Source: Pelecanus crispus (Eukaryota; Chordata; Aves; Pelecaniformes; Pelecanidae). From it: 64,000 nt of DNA. Below the pieces are notes generated by a model. It had not been told where the DNA came from and did not search any database. It saw only the letters and a list, made by a program, of their open reading frames with translations. Location of the stretch: positions 125,532,309-125,596,308 of the forward strand of contig NC_134643.1 of assembly GCF_030463565.1 (NCBI RefSeq), given 5' to 3'. Below are positions 44,223 through 57,705 of the stretch, in pieces (position 1 is the stretch's first letter; each line of letters begins with the position of its first letter). The translations under genes and the position numbers were made by a program.

Positions 44223-47200
44223 AAAAACCATCACCCACTTGCCAAAAAAATCCTATTTTGATTGAAATGCAAAAATCTTAAGCTGAAAAATGTGGATTTG
44301 AAACTCCTGACTTTCAAGAGTTGTTGCTTGAATGCTTTATGTCTCTGTTTTACTTGTGGGCTGAATTTGACAGCTAAATTACTTGGGTCACAGCAAATGG
44401 TGGCTGCTGGTATTCATGCTGAACTCTGTTGTTTCATCATGGATAGAGCTGATAATGACCATAGGAAATGCACTTTAGCTAGGCAACCTTGTCAGTAGAG
44501 CAGATCTGTCACATGGACCCTATATGTGTCTTCTCAATCTAAAAATTATGATTTCTAGCTGAAATGTTTTGTCTGAAATTTTGTGTTTCATAATAAAAAG
44601 TTCAAGCGTATTAGTTTTTTACAAAAAGGCAAACTTCTTCTAGAAAAACAAGTTATTTTCAGTGTACTCTTCTTTCTACCTACTCAAAGCATACTGAATT
44701 ATTCAGTGTCTTGCATGTTAATCTTTCGTATGAACCAATGCAGGTGCTCTTTGAGTGCTGAAAGAAGCCACTGCATAGAATTACTTTCAGTGATAAACTG
44801 TGCAACAAAAATAAGAAATTTGAAACCTGATCTCAGGAAAAAGAAATTGTTTTGCATGTTTAGTATTTGGCATTTCATTAAATTGTGACAAATTTTGCAC
44901 TGCTAGTCGCATTTTCAGTCAGTCTGTCAGAACAAGTGCTGAAACCAATTCATGGTCTGCCATGTGCAATTGCATACAAAGCTGTTTCAGCTTCTGACCA
45001 TCTACACTCTTTCTGTCTTGACTGGTTAAGGAGGAGCTTTAAAATGCATTCCCATTGAATGCAATTGTACCAACAGCATGGTATGTAAATAGCTGTAGTG
45101 TTATATAGAGAAAATATAAGCAATTTACATTGTGGAATATCTGTTTTTTTCCTTGAAATAACCATGCACTGAGAGAAACATCTACCTTATTGTCATATTG
45201 TTATTGCTGACATCTCCTAGTTACTCCTGTAGCTTAATGCAACCTAAACACAAGCAAAAATCCACTTTAACAGAGGAATGTACATTGCACGAGAGAGAGA
45301 GGCCCAGGGCAACACCAGCCTGTGACTTGGGCATAAAAACCATGGACCTTTGGCTTTCTGTGCATATGCATGGTTAGCAAGCCTTCTGGTTGTCAGAAAA
45401 ATAACCCTGCAGTACAAAAATGAAAACTGCATGGAGGCAGTAGTTTCCCAGCAGAAAACGTTGATTCATGAGAATGTATTTTGAAAAGGAGTCAAACTAT
45501 ACTGTGTTATCTCAAAGCCCTTGATTTCAAGGGCTTCAATATTATTTGGTGTCATATTAAAGCAGCCAGCCTAGAATGGAAGAAAACCTTTTCTCCAATT
45601 AATCTATATCCTTCCACATTAATCAAAACCATTGTTGTGTTGAGGCTGCGGGCAAGAGGACACATGCTCTGAGCCAAAAGACGGACTCTGGTGTCAGCAA
45701 TATGGTGTCTTCCATGCTGTGGAGTCCCCAACTGAGGTTTCCACGCTGTGCTTCCTGGTGCTTGAGGCTCTTCAGAGGACACCAGTAGTGCTTCCCAGAT
45801 TGGGTTTCAGGCTGTGGTTGGGCAAAAGCACCTCCCAGCACTGCTGTTGAATGAATGAGCTGATGTGAGACCCCTAATCTGGAAACTGTGTGGGAGCCCT
45901 CTTCCCTGCTGACAGCTCCAAGCTGTAGCGGTCAGATATCAGGGGCATGCAGGCAGGTCACCCTCCAGCTGTGCGTCTTGCCTGGGAGCTGGAAAGTGCT
46001 CCAGTGTGCCACACTTACCTCAGGGACCACTTGCCAGCAGCTGATTGCCAGCAGGCAACACACAGCAGCAATAGGAATTACACCCCACTGATGGCACATC
46101 ACACTGACTCAAACAAATGAAGGTTTTTTGCACAAATAGGTACCACAACCATGGAAACGTGCACATTAACCAGAGTCTGGAACTATTTTCCTTCCTGCCA
46201 GCTACAAGAATGCATCCCACACAGCTATGGTATACTCTTAACAGCATTAGCATGAGCTTAAAAATTCTTACGGTGTCCTTGAAATTTATAGCTGGGGGCA
46301 TTTGTATGCTTCCAGATTTGTTTTCTTCGGGCATGTTATACAGCCTGTATATCATCTCCAGTACTAGCTGTAACTTATGTTTGCAAATAGAGCTTCACAA
46401 ACAACAATACATAAAATACAGAGACAATTTTTAGCACACAGGGAATATAAAATATGCAGACACTTTCAGAAGACACAGTAGACTGAAAATATTGAATTTC
46501 AGGCACTTTATGGAGACACCAATCTTTTGTACACATACATATTGATTTATAATTACGACTTAAGGGACATTTTAGTAATCTAGAAGTATCTAATTTTTTA
46601 CTGCTCACAGACTGTGCACAGTTTGATACTACAAAACCCTTCCATGTTTCCTTACAAAATGTCCTGATTTGGATTCTATACATGTATATGCAGGAAAAAA
46701 TGTATTGGAGATAAACAGTATTTCATTCTCCCATAAGGTTTCCTAAAGTTGTCTTACCAGTTTTATATTTCACAGAAAATTCAGGCTACTTTTAATACAG
46801 AGGCATTTAAAAATAACACTGGCTTCATGTGGAGGTTTCTTTTTACAATAAAAAAGCACCTCAGGTTTGTGCGGGCTAAGCAGACTCAACAGATGGACAC
46901 TTACTGAAGGGTACTCACAATATTGACTAAACATTTGGTTTCTTACTGATGTGATTGACTAGAGCTTCTATTTTTAACATTGATTTGGTAGAATATATAA
47001 TACGTGGTGCTGCTAACCTAAAATACACCATTCATAAATATTTGGGCCTCCCAGTGAGAGAGATGGGAACTCTTTGGTTACTGGCCTCCCTCTCTCTTTC
47101 CTCAAAAGGATCCTGCATGAGGCAGGAAGGACACAGCATCCTACAAGCTTCCCCAGCAGAACCTCCTGGAAAACCAGAGGATGGTCCTTCAAAGTGTGGC

Positions 47201-50200
47201 AGATAACTCATCTTATTACTCTTCCCTATCCACCCAAATAGATCTTACCTGTCTAAAATGGGGCCCACCCCCAACTGTCCCTCCCTGAATTTCTCTAAAT
47301 CCCACCCCTACATTCCCAGAAACACAATACAATTAATCCAGTGGCCTCATGGTAACTGTGTAAGTAAAATTAAGCAATCAGTATGGAACAAAATGGTCTC
47401 ATATGGTCAAGCTATAATAAAAAAACCCAAAACCTTGCTGCCAATAGGAGAACACTGCTCCTAAAACACCTTTGGCATCTTAGTACTCTTTTTCTGAACA
47501 GCGTCCAAAACCCCTTCTAAAGATGAGGTTGAGAATTGAAATTCATAAAGCCACTTGATATGGAGGAGCATGCTCTCAGTAGATGTGACTTTTATAATTA
47601 GACTCTCCTCCTACTCACCACGATCGATTCTTGTTCCCCAGGCTATAAACTACCTGTCTCTTCTTCCCCCTAGGTGACAAGCAGCTTCATTTAACTTTAA
47701 CTTTCTCTGTCTCTCACTTTCCTCCCTCTTTTCCATCCTTTCTTCTACCAAATATCTTTTCTTTAAACAAAGGCCTAAATGATACATACCTAGTTAACAT
47801 CTAAGCATTTGTTCTCAGCTTGTATTTACCTCTGAAAATTGCTGCCTCTATTTCAAACCTGAATAAGGGCTTGCATACCTGAAAGTTTGCCTAATATTTG
47901 CAGCAATAACAGCTGATCCAATAAAACATACTACCTCTACCTGCAAACTTTCTCTGGCCTACGCACACGCACTGATGGCTGTGTATTTCCAGCATCCCAC
48001 CCACTAGGACTTCAGCAGGATGCTATGCAAATCTCAACTGACCTTCCTGAACTGCTGTTGGGAAAAACTGGGAAAGAAAGAGAAGCTAAGTTGGGTCCAC
48101 ACTAACATATCTGCCCCAAACCTCCTGAGCCAGTGGAAAAGTTAGCCATGTTGTTGTGAAGGTGGGATTCAATAGGAGCGCTCTGCATTGCTGCAGTCTG
48201 TAGGTCTGAATGAGGTTCCTGCCCTTCTGCCAGTTCCTCACTCTGCTCTCTGTTCTTCAGGAGGTGCAGGTTGGTAAAAACTCCTTTACATTATCCTAGA
48301 AATCATGGATTATTTATGCTACATTAGCACAGATAGTCACTTAAATGAATATGGATATTTGCTGCTTCAGAGGAATATTGCAATAGGCTATTCCTTTTCA
48401 GCTCAGAGAATGAATGTCTGGGAGCTTCCAGCATCATTTGGCATTAGCTCTCATAGCAGAACTCACGTCACACAGATGTTATTTATATTGTTTATTCTCT
48501 ACTGTGGTATGATCACTTCCTCAAATAAGGCTTACACTGAGTGCTTTTTTTTTTTTTTTTTTTTAAATCATGTTCCAGCAAAACACTCTGTTTTTGTTTT
48601 GGGGAAAGAATGCCAAAATCCAGGGAAAACAATACTGAGATGTTTTTGTTAAAGAAGCCAACCAGATCCATCTCAGCTCTGCTTCCAACTCATTATCTTC
48701 CCATCACAAAAAGCCCAGGGTCTGTTCTGACCTTGGATCGGCTCATCTGTGCTATTGATCCCCTTAGGCCCAATGACTTTCCAGTCAGATACTGATGTTG
48801 TGGTCTCAGCTCCATTTGCTTGGACCATGTGTTCATGCACCCTGGGTCTCTCCGCTGCAAACACCAGTGTTGCTACCACCCATTTTAGACCTACTGTGAA
48901 AGGATGAAGGAAGACTCGTGGATCAGACCTCCTGCCCCACGGCTGACAGTCTTTCAGAGATGGTGGCAGACTGTATTTTTCTTTCCGAGCGGTGTAAAGG
49001 ATTCACAAGGTGCTATGAGCTGCCAGATGCTGGGACTGTTGCATACCACTCTTCAGAGACACAGTTTCATTTAGATGTTACACTACCGTCCTTCCAAAGG
49101 ACAGGCAACTAATGCCCCTTGATAAGGCAATACATATATTTGGGTTTACTACGAAGCCATACAATTTGTTCAAATGAACACTATGCCCTTTAGGTTTGTC
49201 TCAGCACTTCTCTTGCATGTTGCAGCACCTATGCAGAAGCCAGTAATCTTCATGATGATTGCTGGTCCACATGGAAAGGGTGGTGGGGCAGCAATTTCTG
49301 CTTGAAAGTTAGCCTTAGGTACTGTGGATTGCTCTGTTTTTCAGTATGGAACAGTCGGACACACTCAAACCATGCAAAAGAGACACTGTTTTGTTAAAAT
49401 ACAAGCAAAGGTAGCAGACATTTTTTGTGGAGATCTGCATCTTGGAAATTTGCAAGGCTGCTCCCTGATCCTCTAAAGATATCCTCATTAAGACCTACAT
49501 TATCAGCCAAGCCTTTCGATGCTGCCTGTGAGGAGGCGGTACCTCAGCCTGAGCTCAGAAAAGACTTTAAATTTGATCGCTGCTTCGTAGTCTCCATTTG
49601 TGAAATTAACAACTCAAAGAGGACAGAGAGAGATGCAGTGTCTATGCTGAGGCATCAAAATTCATTGGGGAGGCATCTGAGCTGGCAGAGGAACAGTTAC
49701 TTTCCCCTACTCCTTTTATCCATTGCCAGAGCAGGGGACAAACACAGAGGAGTGACACGGGACTGCTGATCACCAGGAGTCCTCACACCCAGTGGTGGGG
49801 CAGCGTGCTGCTTCCTGAGTAGAATGGAGCAATATACTTTGAAGAATAGCTGTAACTGCAAAACAGGTTAAAATAAAATTAACCCTTTTTTCCCCAAAAT
49901 TATATATGCTGGTTACATCATGGATTCTGTCATACTGGGGCTGTAGCTGAATCATGCAATGCTTAAAAGCATGAGGCAAGGTTTTACTCTGAGTCTGTGC
50001 TCCTGTGGCACAGTGTCGTAGTGTTTTGGTAAAGAAACATCACCTGAGTATAATCTACTGAAATATCAGCAATATGAACATAAGACCTAATTATTACCTT
50101 TCACCTTAAGATCCTGAAAAGAATGGTGACATTCTATATTGTATTGTGCAACCAAATTTGAGGAAATCTTACAACTTTGTATGAAATCACAAGTCAAGAT

Positions 50201-53200
50201 TCTGTTTCCTTTGTTCATGCAAATTCTTTGCTGATTTCAGTGGGGTAAGTGTCTTTTAAAATTAAAATACTTTTCTTGTTGGGTAGGACTATCCAGAGTT
50301 ACAAATAAACATACTCCTTACAGGTTTTTTCCAACATATAAAGATTAGCTGTGTGTATTAAATGTGTTTATAAGATGCATGTACTAAAGACAATGGAACA
50401 TTGGGAGATGCAACGGCTAGAACGTACAAGGTAAAGGAGGAGAAGGCTGTGGTAGCACACATATATTTCCACTGCTCTGAGCTGACACCTAACAGCTGAG
50501 GTCTTGGGAGATCTAATGAAATAACTTAGCTTTCATATGCAATTTTGACAGCATTCATAAGAAGCTTGTCAGGGTCCTGAGTATGTCAACAGGCTCTGTA
50601 GCCATCTTTCTCTGCAATCCTCCTCTGCAGCCTCTTCCACCTCGCACATCTAAGGGTTTAGCTGCCTGTGTTTGTGGTCTGCTCTAATATGGTGATGCTG
50701 TGTAACCATCAATCACACTTCTGTGAAAACAGCTGAGTTGTGAGAAAAAGCATCTATAAGCCTCATCCAGGGCCTCTGCTCGTGCACCCCGTGCTCCCTG
50801 GCTTGGGAGCTGCAGTACCTGCCCTGCAGGCAGGCACGCTGCCCGGCCCTTGCACCTCGACGGCCCTGCCCTGGCTTCGCTTGCTGGCTGGACCTTGAAC
50901 CAGCCCGCCACTACAGACCTGTGAGGTCATCTGGGCTTTTGGCTGGCGTGGTAACAGTTGCTCTGCTCTTTTTCCCTGGGTCCCACGGGGCTGTGCCCCT
51001 TGTTGTGAGGACCTGGCCCCTGCCTGCCCCGCTGTCCCCGGCAGCTCGCAGCGTACCTGCCTGGTGGAGCAGCCCCACGCTGCTGCTCCTGACACTGTAT
51101 GCTGTTGCCGGGACCTTTCTGAGCTGCGTGGAAATCCTCAGTTTCCTGGTAAACAGCTGTAGGGATTCCTCAGGGTGTTAAGAAAGATTATTTTGAGGGC
51201 AGATTTAAAAGTTGTTTTTACAGATGCCACACACTAAGTGGCTAGGATGCCTTCTGTAGTTTCCCACTAGTTGCACATTACAATAAGGAGCCTCCTTCTA
51301 CCCATTTAGGAACAGAGTTACTTCCAGATTTAAGCGCAGTCCCACCACGAGGCAGTGAGGCACAGCGTCGCCCTTGGGTGGGCTCTTTCGGCAATGACCA
51401 CAGCACTGCCGCAGCCCTACCTCACTCCCAGGACACAGGTGGGAGCATTCTTTACCCTAACAGAGAAGCTGGGCAGCCGCTCACTTTGGGAAGTAACATG
51501 GGAGCACAAACAGTCTACCAAGTGGTCTTACAGGGAAGAGAGAGACAAGCCATTTGTCTTTATTAATCTGTGCGCATCAGTACAGGAAGGCCGGAGCCAC
51601 TCACTCCTATCGCACCGTGGTACTGCCCATAGGCAGATGCCTAAAGAAAATTTGCTCTGCATCCAGAAACGTTTTCAGTGCAAGTGCTTTCCTGCTGAGC
51701 AGCTTCAACAAAGTCATGTCTGAACGATGCATACCTAAGCTGTGCTACTGCAAATGATGTATTATTTCCCTCCAGAAAAGTTTTCTTTTTCCCCTTCTTT
51801 GCAGACACTTCTTTTCCCCTGCCCCCGGTCTGCTGTCTCCTCTCGTAGCTTTAATCAGGAACCCAAATGCCTCAGAGCAGGTGCCTTGACTCCTCAGCTG
51901 GCTGTGAAGCCCTATGAGCAGCCACATGGCACTGCAGAAATATCAAGGAAGGAAATCTATATCCCTTTACCCTCAGTGGCCAGACTGCTGACAAATTTTG
52001 CCCTGCATTGCAGATGCAATTCAATTATTGCAATGAACCCAATCAGAAATAATTAATGAAGACTTTCTAATGCACATTGGGAAGATCACCCACCAAACCA
52101 GGGAGGTTTTCTTTCTTCTCTTGTTATATTGCTACACTCAGCAGCTTCATAGCTAATAAGTTACAAAGCCTTAGTTTCCTTAGTTTCAACTGCTAATCCC
52201 TTTTGAGGCAGAGGTAGATACAATTAATGTCAGATGATTATGAAGTCATTGATGGTGCTCTGAAATGGAAACTGTAAGAAGAGCCATGAGCTATGGTTAC
52301 CAATGTTAGATTACTTAAGTCACTCCTTTGCTTGTGTTTGTTAATTTTGCCGCTGGGTAAGACTTGCTTAGCAGACACCTATGTCCTTTGTGCCCTTTTA
52401 TCTGCTTAATGATAAAAGTTTGCAGTGGGCAAAAGAGTGACAGTGCATGCCATCTCTCATTTTCCCTGTGTTTATCTTCCAGGGAAGCACTGCCTTCAGA
52501 CACACTCGCGGGTCATTGACCAAGTTAATTCAAAACATCAACTAAATAGCCTATAATTACAATGATTTACATACAAGTGCTAGGCTGTAATTATACTTTT
52601 TTTCCTACCGCAGGTGCACAGTGCAGAGTATTCAGCTCACGCTGCCTGAGTTGATGTCATGCTGGAGACCTCATAGGTAAGAGTTCATTGAACTCAGTTC
52701 ATTCCTTTTCCTGTTTTCTGCTTCGCAAACACAGTTGCCGAACGAATATAATTGCTAGCACAGGGCTGTTGCTTTTTTCCTGTCAAGGAGCAAGAGGAGT
52801 TTATAAAGGCTTAAAGATCTAACTAAAAGGTCAATTGGCATAATCAACTATTTAAGTAATAAATCTATTATCACGCTTTCAATTTCACTACCCAATTAAT
52901 GATTTCTTCCCCTGGGTTAGAATTGGCATTTCAGTGCACGGAGCATGGTGATTCTCAATAGCCAGGTACATTTTTTAATGTACTTTATGACCAAGATGAT
53001 TTATAACACAAAAACTCCAAAGGACATAATGGTTACTTTGTTCTCTAGGCATCAGTCATGTCCTCCTTTAAATTAGAAATGTGTATAATGGAACAAGGGG
53101 AATAAACATCTAATATGGAAATGGACTTGAGTTGGGATGTTTATGTGCTTGCACATCTTTTTGCATGATATTAATTGAAACTAGCAAGAAACATATTCTG

Positions 53201-54330
53201 GCAATGATCTTGGTCACAGTCGAAAATAGTTCTCCCTATTTTGCAGGGGTGAGGGAGGAAGGAGAACAGGGACAGGGAGGGAAAGGCACGTTTCAGCAGC
53301 AGAAAGGAGTTGACTGTCATGTCTTCTCCGCTGTTGTAAACCAAACGTCATTCATTTGAAACCATTTTGTTTAAAGACACTAGACTGAAGATCCGCTGGG
53401 GTGACTGAGACAAGACACTGGACTATTCTGCTAACAGCTCTCCCAAGAGTCAAATCATGCATTACTTGTTTTCTTGTTTTATAATAATCATAATTGCCTT
53501 TTCCAGCTGAACCCCATATATTGCTGATACATGGTGCATAGGTTAGCGATAGTATTTTGTCACTGCTTTTTAATACTGAATTTAAATGTGGTCTAAGCAG
53601 ATAAGTAGCAAACTGTTTACAGATGCAGAACTGAGAGTGTAATTAACCATCTTGCTTAATGAGGTATTAGTGGGTATCACCCAAGAGCTTGAGGATATGT
53701 ATAAAATATGCTTTCTCCTACTTCTCAGTCCTTGTCCTGATCAGTGCCTCATCAAATTGAGCTCTCAAGAACAAACAACAACAGAAAATCCCATTAGGAA
53801 ATAAAGCTTCAGAATTCATTAAAGATCCTGAGTCACCTGTGCAGGCTAGTGCAGGACTGGCAGGGTTTTCCTCCTGCACCAGGGTAAGAGAGGTCCAACA
53901 TTAGGCAGCCCTTACCCTCAGGCCCTGGATTAGAAGGTTTTCTGCCTCCCAGAGAACTTGGGCATACTTCAAAGCCCAAGAAGTGCTGTGGCCTCTAGAG
54001 ATGCACCACTGAGAGGTACATGCAGGGGCAGATTCGCACAGCCGTGTTCTGATATAACTCCACAACCAAGTAACTACACAGGCTACTTCTCCACCCAAGG
54101 AACAACTTGTGACCAGATGGCATCAGGGACCCTGATAGTGTGCAGTAGGATGGCTGAGACATTCCTGCAAAGGCAGAAAATGTGTTAGAGATAGGAACTA
54201 CAGTGAGTTTCTTGTTATACATGGAAGCCCTATTTACTCATCTGAAATTTGTATAAAAATATTTTTACATATCTTATTCCATGCCACCTGGCAACATAAC
54301 AATGCATTGACAAAGATAATACACACACAC
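44223..54330. other. Intergenic region downstream of IGSF5
   Basis: No coding gene recognised. PCP4, the next gene by synteny, was looked for and not found. The region contains a T run (48546-48564), a moderately GC-rich patch (about 50760-51130) and an exon-like segment (52614-52675). It ends with an (AC)5 tract at 54321-54330 directly at the retroviral insertion point. Open frames are short and without domains. Confidence 0.6.
52614..52675 (+). other. Exon-like segment with good splice signals (uncertain)
   Basis: A 62-nt segment bounded by a polypyrimidine tract and acceptor (TACTTTTTTTCCTACCGCAG) and a strong donor (ATAG/GTAAGAG). One of three frames is open through it. There is no start codon context, no linked exon and no protein similarity that I recognise. 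It could be a non-coding RNA exon, a UTR exon of the next gene, or chance. Confidence 0.25.
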
Positions 54331-54901
54331 TGTCGTGGTTTAGCCCCAGCCAGCAACTAAGCACCACGCAGCCGCTCGCTCACTCCCCCTACCCCGATGG
54401 GATGGGGGAGAGAATTGGAGGAGTAAGAGTGAGAAACACTCCTGGGCTGAGATAAGAACAGTTTAATAATTGAAATAAAGTAAAATAGTAATGCTAATAG
54501 TAACAGTATAATAATGATAATAATAATAATGATACACGAAGCAAGTGATGCACAATGCAATTGCTCACCACCCGCCGACCGATACCCAGACAGTTCCCGA
54601 GCAGCGATCGCTGCTCCCCGGCCAACCCCCCCCAGTTTATATACTGAGCATGACGTCATATGGTATGGAATAGCCCTTTGGTCAGTTTGGATCAACTATT
54701 CTGGCTGTGCCCCCTCCCAGTTTCTTGTGCGCCTGGCAGAGCATGGGAAGCTGAAAAAGTCCTTGACTAGCATAAGCAGTACTCAGCAACAACTAAAAAC
54801 ATCAGCCTGTTATCAACATTCTTCTCCTACTAAATCCAAAACACAGCACTATGCCTGCTGCTAGGAAGAAAATTAACTCTATCCCAGCCGAAACCAGGAC
54901 A
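54331..54901 (-). mobile_element. Left LTR, reversed (U5 outward)
   Basis: A 571-bp LTR on the - strand, starting TGTCCTGGTTTCGGC (complement, at 54901) and ending in the complement of TGTCGTGGTTTAGCC at 54331, with TG...CA ends. It carries a CRE/ATF palindrome TGACGTCA (54651-54658) and a TATA box (54636-54643). Transcription from it would run left, away from gag and toward the 3' side of IGSF5. It differs from the right LTR at one position in the visible part (54398). Confidence 0.88.
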
Positions 54902-55368
54902 GTATCCACCCCTTATTCTATACCATCTACGTCATGCACAGGCCCTCCCCTTTCCAATGTGTTCCAATTAATCACCACCCCTTTCCCTATCTTGATATAC
55001 ACACAGATATCATTCCCTTCGTCTATGGCCCATCCCTCTAAAATGTCCATTGAGTTCATTTAGCCCATGACTTTGGGTTCCATCTGTCATCACAGTCTTT
55101 CAGAGCAGGAGAGGTGGTGTGCAGTGTTGGACTGTTGCATGCTGAAGTCAGTTCTCATTCCAACATGGTTTCATCAAAGTTCATTTTCCTTAGGCTGGGC
55201 AATTCTTACTGCAATACCATTGATGCGTCATATAGCAATCATAATATATAGTATTATATACTTAATGTTAACCTACTATATTATTATATTAACATGCAGT
55301 TAAGAGATAACATATAGTTAAGAGATAACATACAGTATTATAAAGCAATTAATATTATACAATTCAGT
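54902..55368 (-). other. Reversed pol-to-LTR spacer
   Basis: An inverted copy of 62972-63438. It is AT-rich near pol with a repeated TTATCTCTTAACT motif. No env or accessory open frame. Confidence 0.8.
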
Positions 55369-57685
55369 TCATTGGCTATTTTCACCCAAAATCAAATTCC
55401 CTTGAGGTACACATTGGGCTTCCCCATCCTTTCGCATCACCCACCAAGTGCACCCAGGTCCTTGAGCAAAAGCAATCCCACGAATGGGTTTGCCTTTGCC
55501 AGAGGGGGAAGTAACCCAGACTGTCTTCCCCAGCATATTTTTCATGTGCACTACAGGAACTTTATCTCCTTCTACAGTACGTAGAAGTTTTGATTGGGCA
55601 GGGCCAGCTCGATTGGCAGATCCCCTGGTGTTGACTAACCAGGTGGCTTTTGCTAAATGCGTATCCCAATGTTTAAACGTCCCACCACCCATTGCTCTCA
55701 GGGTAGTCTTTAACAATCCATTGTATCGCTCAATTTTCCCGGAGGCTGGTGCATGGTAAGGGATGTGATACACCCACTCAATGCCGTGCTCTTTGGCCCA
55801 GGTGTCTATGAGGTTGTTTCGGAAATGAGTCCCGTTGTCTGACTCAATTCTTTCTGGGGTGCCATGTCGCCACAGGACTTGCTTTTCAAGGCCCAGGATG
55901 GTGTTCCGGGCGGTGGCATGGGGCACGGGATATGTTTCCAACCATCCAGTGGTTGCTTCCACCATGGTGAGCACATAGCGCTTGCCCTGGCGGGTCTGTG
56001 GGAGCGTGATGTAATCAATCTGCCAGGCCTCCCCATATTTATATTTTAGCCATCGTTCACTATACCCAAGGGGCTTGAACTGCTTGGCTTGCTTGATTGC
56101 AGCGCATGTTTCACACTCATGAATAACCTGTGCAATACTGTCCATAGTTAAGTCCACCCCTCGATCACGAGCCCATTTATACGTTGCATCCCTTCCTTGA
56201 TGGCCTGAGGCATCATGGGCCCACCGAGCTATAAATAATTCACCCTTATGTTGCCAGTCCAAATCCACCTGAGCCACTTCAATCTTAGCAGCCTGATCTA
56301 CTTGCTGGTTGTTTTGATGTTCTTCAGTGGCCCGACTCTTAGGTACATGAGCATCTACATGACGAACTTTTACAACCAGGTTCTCTACCCGGGCAGCAAT
56401 ATCTTGCCACAATGCGGCAGCCCAGATTGGTTTGCCTCTGCGCTGCCAGTTGCTCTGCTTCCATTGCTGCAGCCACCCCCACAGGGCATTTGCCACCATC
56501 CATGAGTCAGTATAGAGATAAAGGATTGGCCACTTTTCTCTTTCAGCAATATCTAAAGCCAGCTGGATGGCTTTCACCTCTGCAAACTGACTCGACTCCC
56601 CTTCTCCTTCAGCAGTTTCTGCGACTTGTCGTATAGGACTCCATACAGCAGCTTTCCACCTCCGATGCTTTCCCACAAGACGACAGGACCCATCAGTGAA
56701 CAGGGCATATTGCTTTTCATTTTCTGGCAATTTATTATACAGTGGGGCCTCTTCAGCACGTGTCACCTCCTCCTCTGGTGATATTCTAAGGTTTTTTCCT
56801 TCTGACCAGTCCATGATCACTTCCAAGATTCCTGGGCGACTGGGGTTTCCTATTCGAGCCCGTTGTGTGATCAATGCAACCCACTTACTCCATGTAGCAT
56901 CAGTTGCATGATGTGTAGAGGGGACCCTCCCTTTGAACATCCAGCCCAACACTGGCAGTCGGGGTGCCAGCAGGAGCTGTGCTTCAGTACCAACCACTTC
57001 TGAAGCAGCTCGAACCCCTTCATATGCTGCCAGTATCTCTTTCTCAGTTGGAGTGTAGCGGGCTTCGGATCCTCTGTATCCCCGACTCCAAAACCCTAGG
57101 GGTCGACCTCGAGTCTCCCCTGGTGCTTTCTGCCAGAGGCTCCAGGTAGGGCCATTCTCCCCGGCTGCGGTGTAGAGCACATTTTTAATATCCTGCCCTG
57201 CCCGGACTGGCCCAAGGGCTACTGCATGAACTATCTCACGTTTAATTTGTTCAAAGGCTTGTTGTTGCTCAGGGCCCCATTTGAATTCGTTCTTCTTCCG
57301 GGTCACTTGATAGAGAGGGCTTACGATCTGACTGTAATTTGGAATATGCATTCTCCAAAACCCCACAACGCCTAAGAAAGCTTGTGTTTCCTTTTTGCTA
57401 GTTGGTGGGGACATAGCTGTTATTTTGTTGATCACATCCATTGGGATCTGACGACGTCCATCTTGCCATTTTATTCCTAAAAACTGGATCTCCTGTGCAG
57501 GCCCCTTGACCTTACTCTGTTTTATGGCAAAACCAGCCTTCAGAAGGATTTGGACTATTTTCTTTCCCTTCTCAAAAACTTCTTCTGCTGTATTGCCCCA
57601 CACAATGATGTCATCAATGTACTGCAGATGTTCTGGAGCTTCACCCTGTTCCAGTGCTGTCTGGATCAGTCCATGGCAAATGGTG
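55369..57685 (-). pseudogene. pol: 5'-truncated, inverted pol copy (RT C-terminal part, RNase H, integrase)
   Basis: An inverted duplicate of the last 771 codons of pro-pol, starting at residue 291 and running to the normal TGA. It keeps the YIDD active-site box, RNase H and the whole integrase, but lacks protease and the first part of RT, including the first catalytic Asp. The frame stays open across the junction into complement-of-PBS sequence for about 11 more codons, but only from a TTG, so there is no start codon. It differs from the intact copy at one residue (Ser for Pro in the segment at 56805) plus silent changes. It is preceded by no promoter in its own direction, and the LTR lies at its 3' end. 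Confidence 0.9.
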
Positions 57686-57687
57686 CC

Positions 57688-57705
57688 TGGCGCCCAACGT
57701 GGGGC
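57688..57705 (+). other. Retroviral primer binding site (tRNA-Lys type)
   Basis: TGGCGCCCAACGTGGGGC, 18 nt, beginning with the TGG that pairs with the CCA end of a tRNA. I recognise it as the complement of the 3' end of the tRNA-Lys1,2 class. It lies about 85 nt before the gag ATG, the normal position for a leader, but the sequence upstream is the reversed pol fragment, not U5. ERV-L elements of mammals are named after a Leu primer, so a Lys-type PBS in this pol lineage is noteworthy. Confidence 0.85.

Larger units (their letters stand above)
54340..57685 (-). repeat. Left arm of the 3.35-kb inverted repeat
   Basis: Base x here pairs with base 118340-x in the right arm over the whole length with no insertion or deletion. 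Mismatches that I found are at 54398, 55584, 56677, 56805 and 57289, all transitions. I checked the LTR, the LTR-pol spacer and much of pol base by base, and the rest through translated frames. The arm begins at the LTR terminus (54331, whose partner lies past the window end) and stops at 57685, two bases before the primer binding site. Confidence 0.95.

Noticed and set aside
44223..54330. PCP4, the next gene by vertebrate synteny
   Set aside because: I looked for its start exon and IQ-motif exon and found no match. It probably lies beyond the window.
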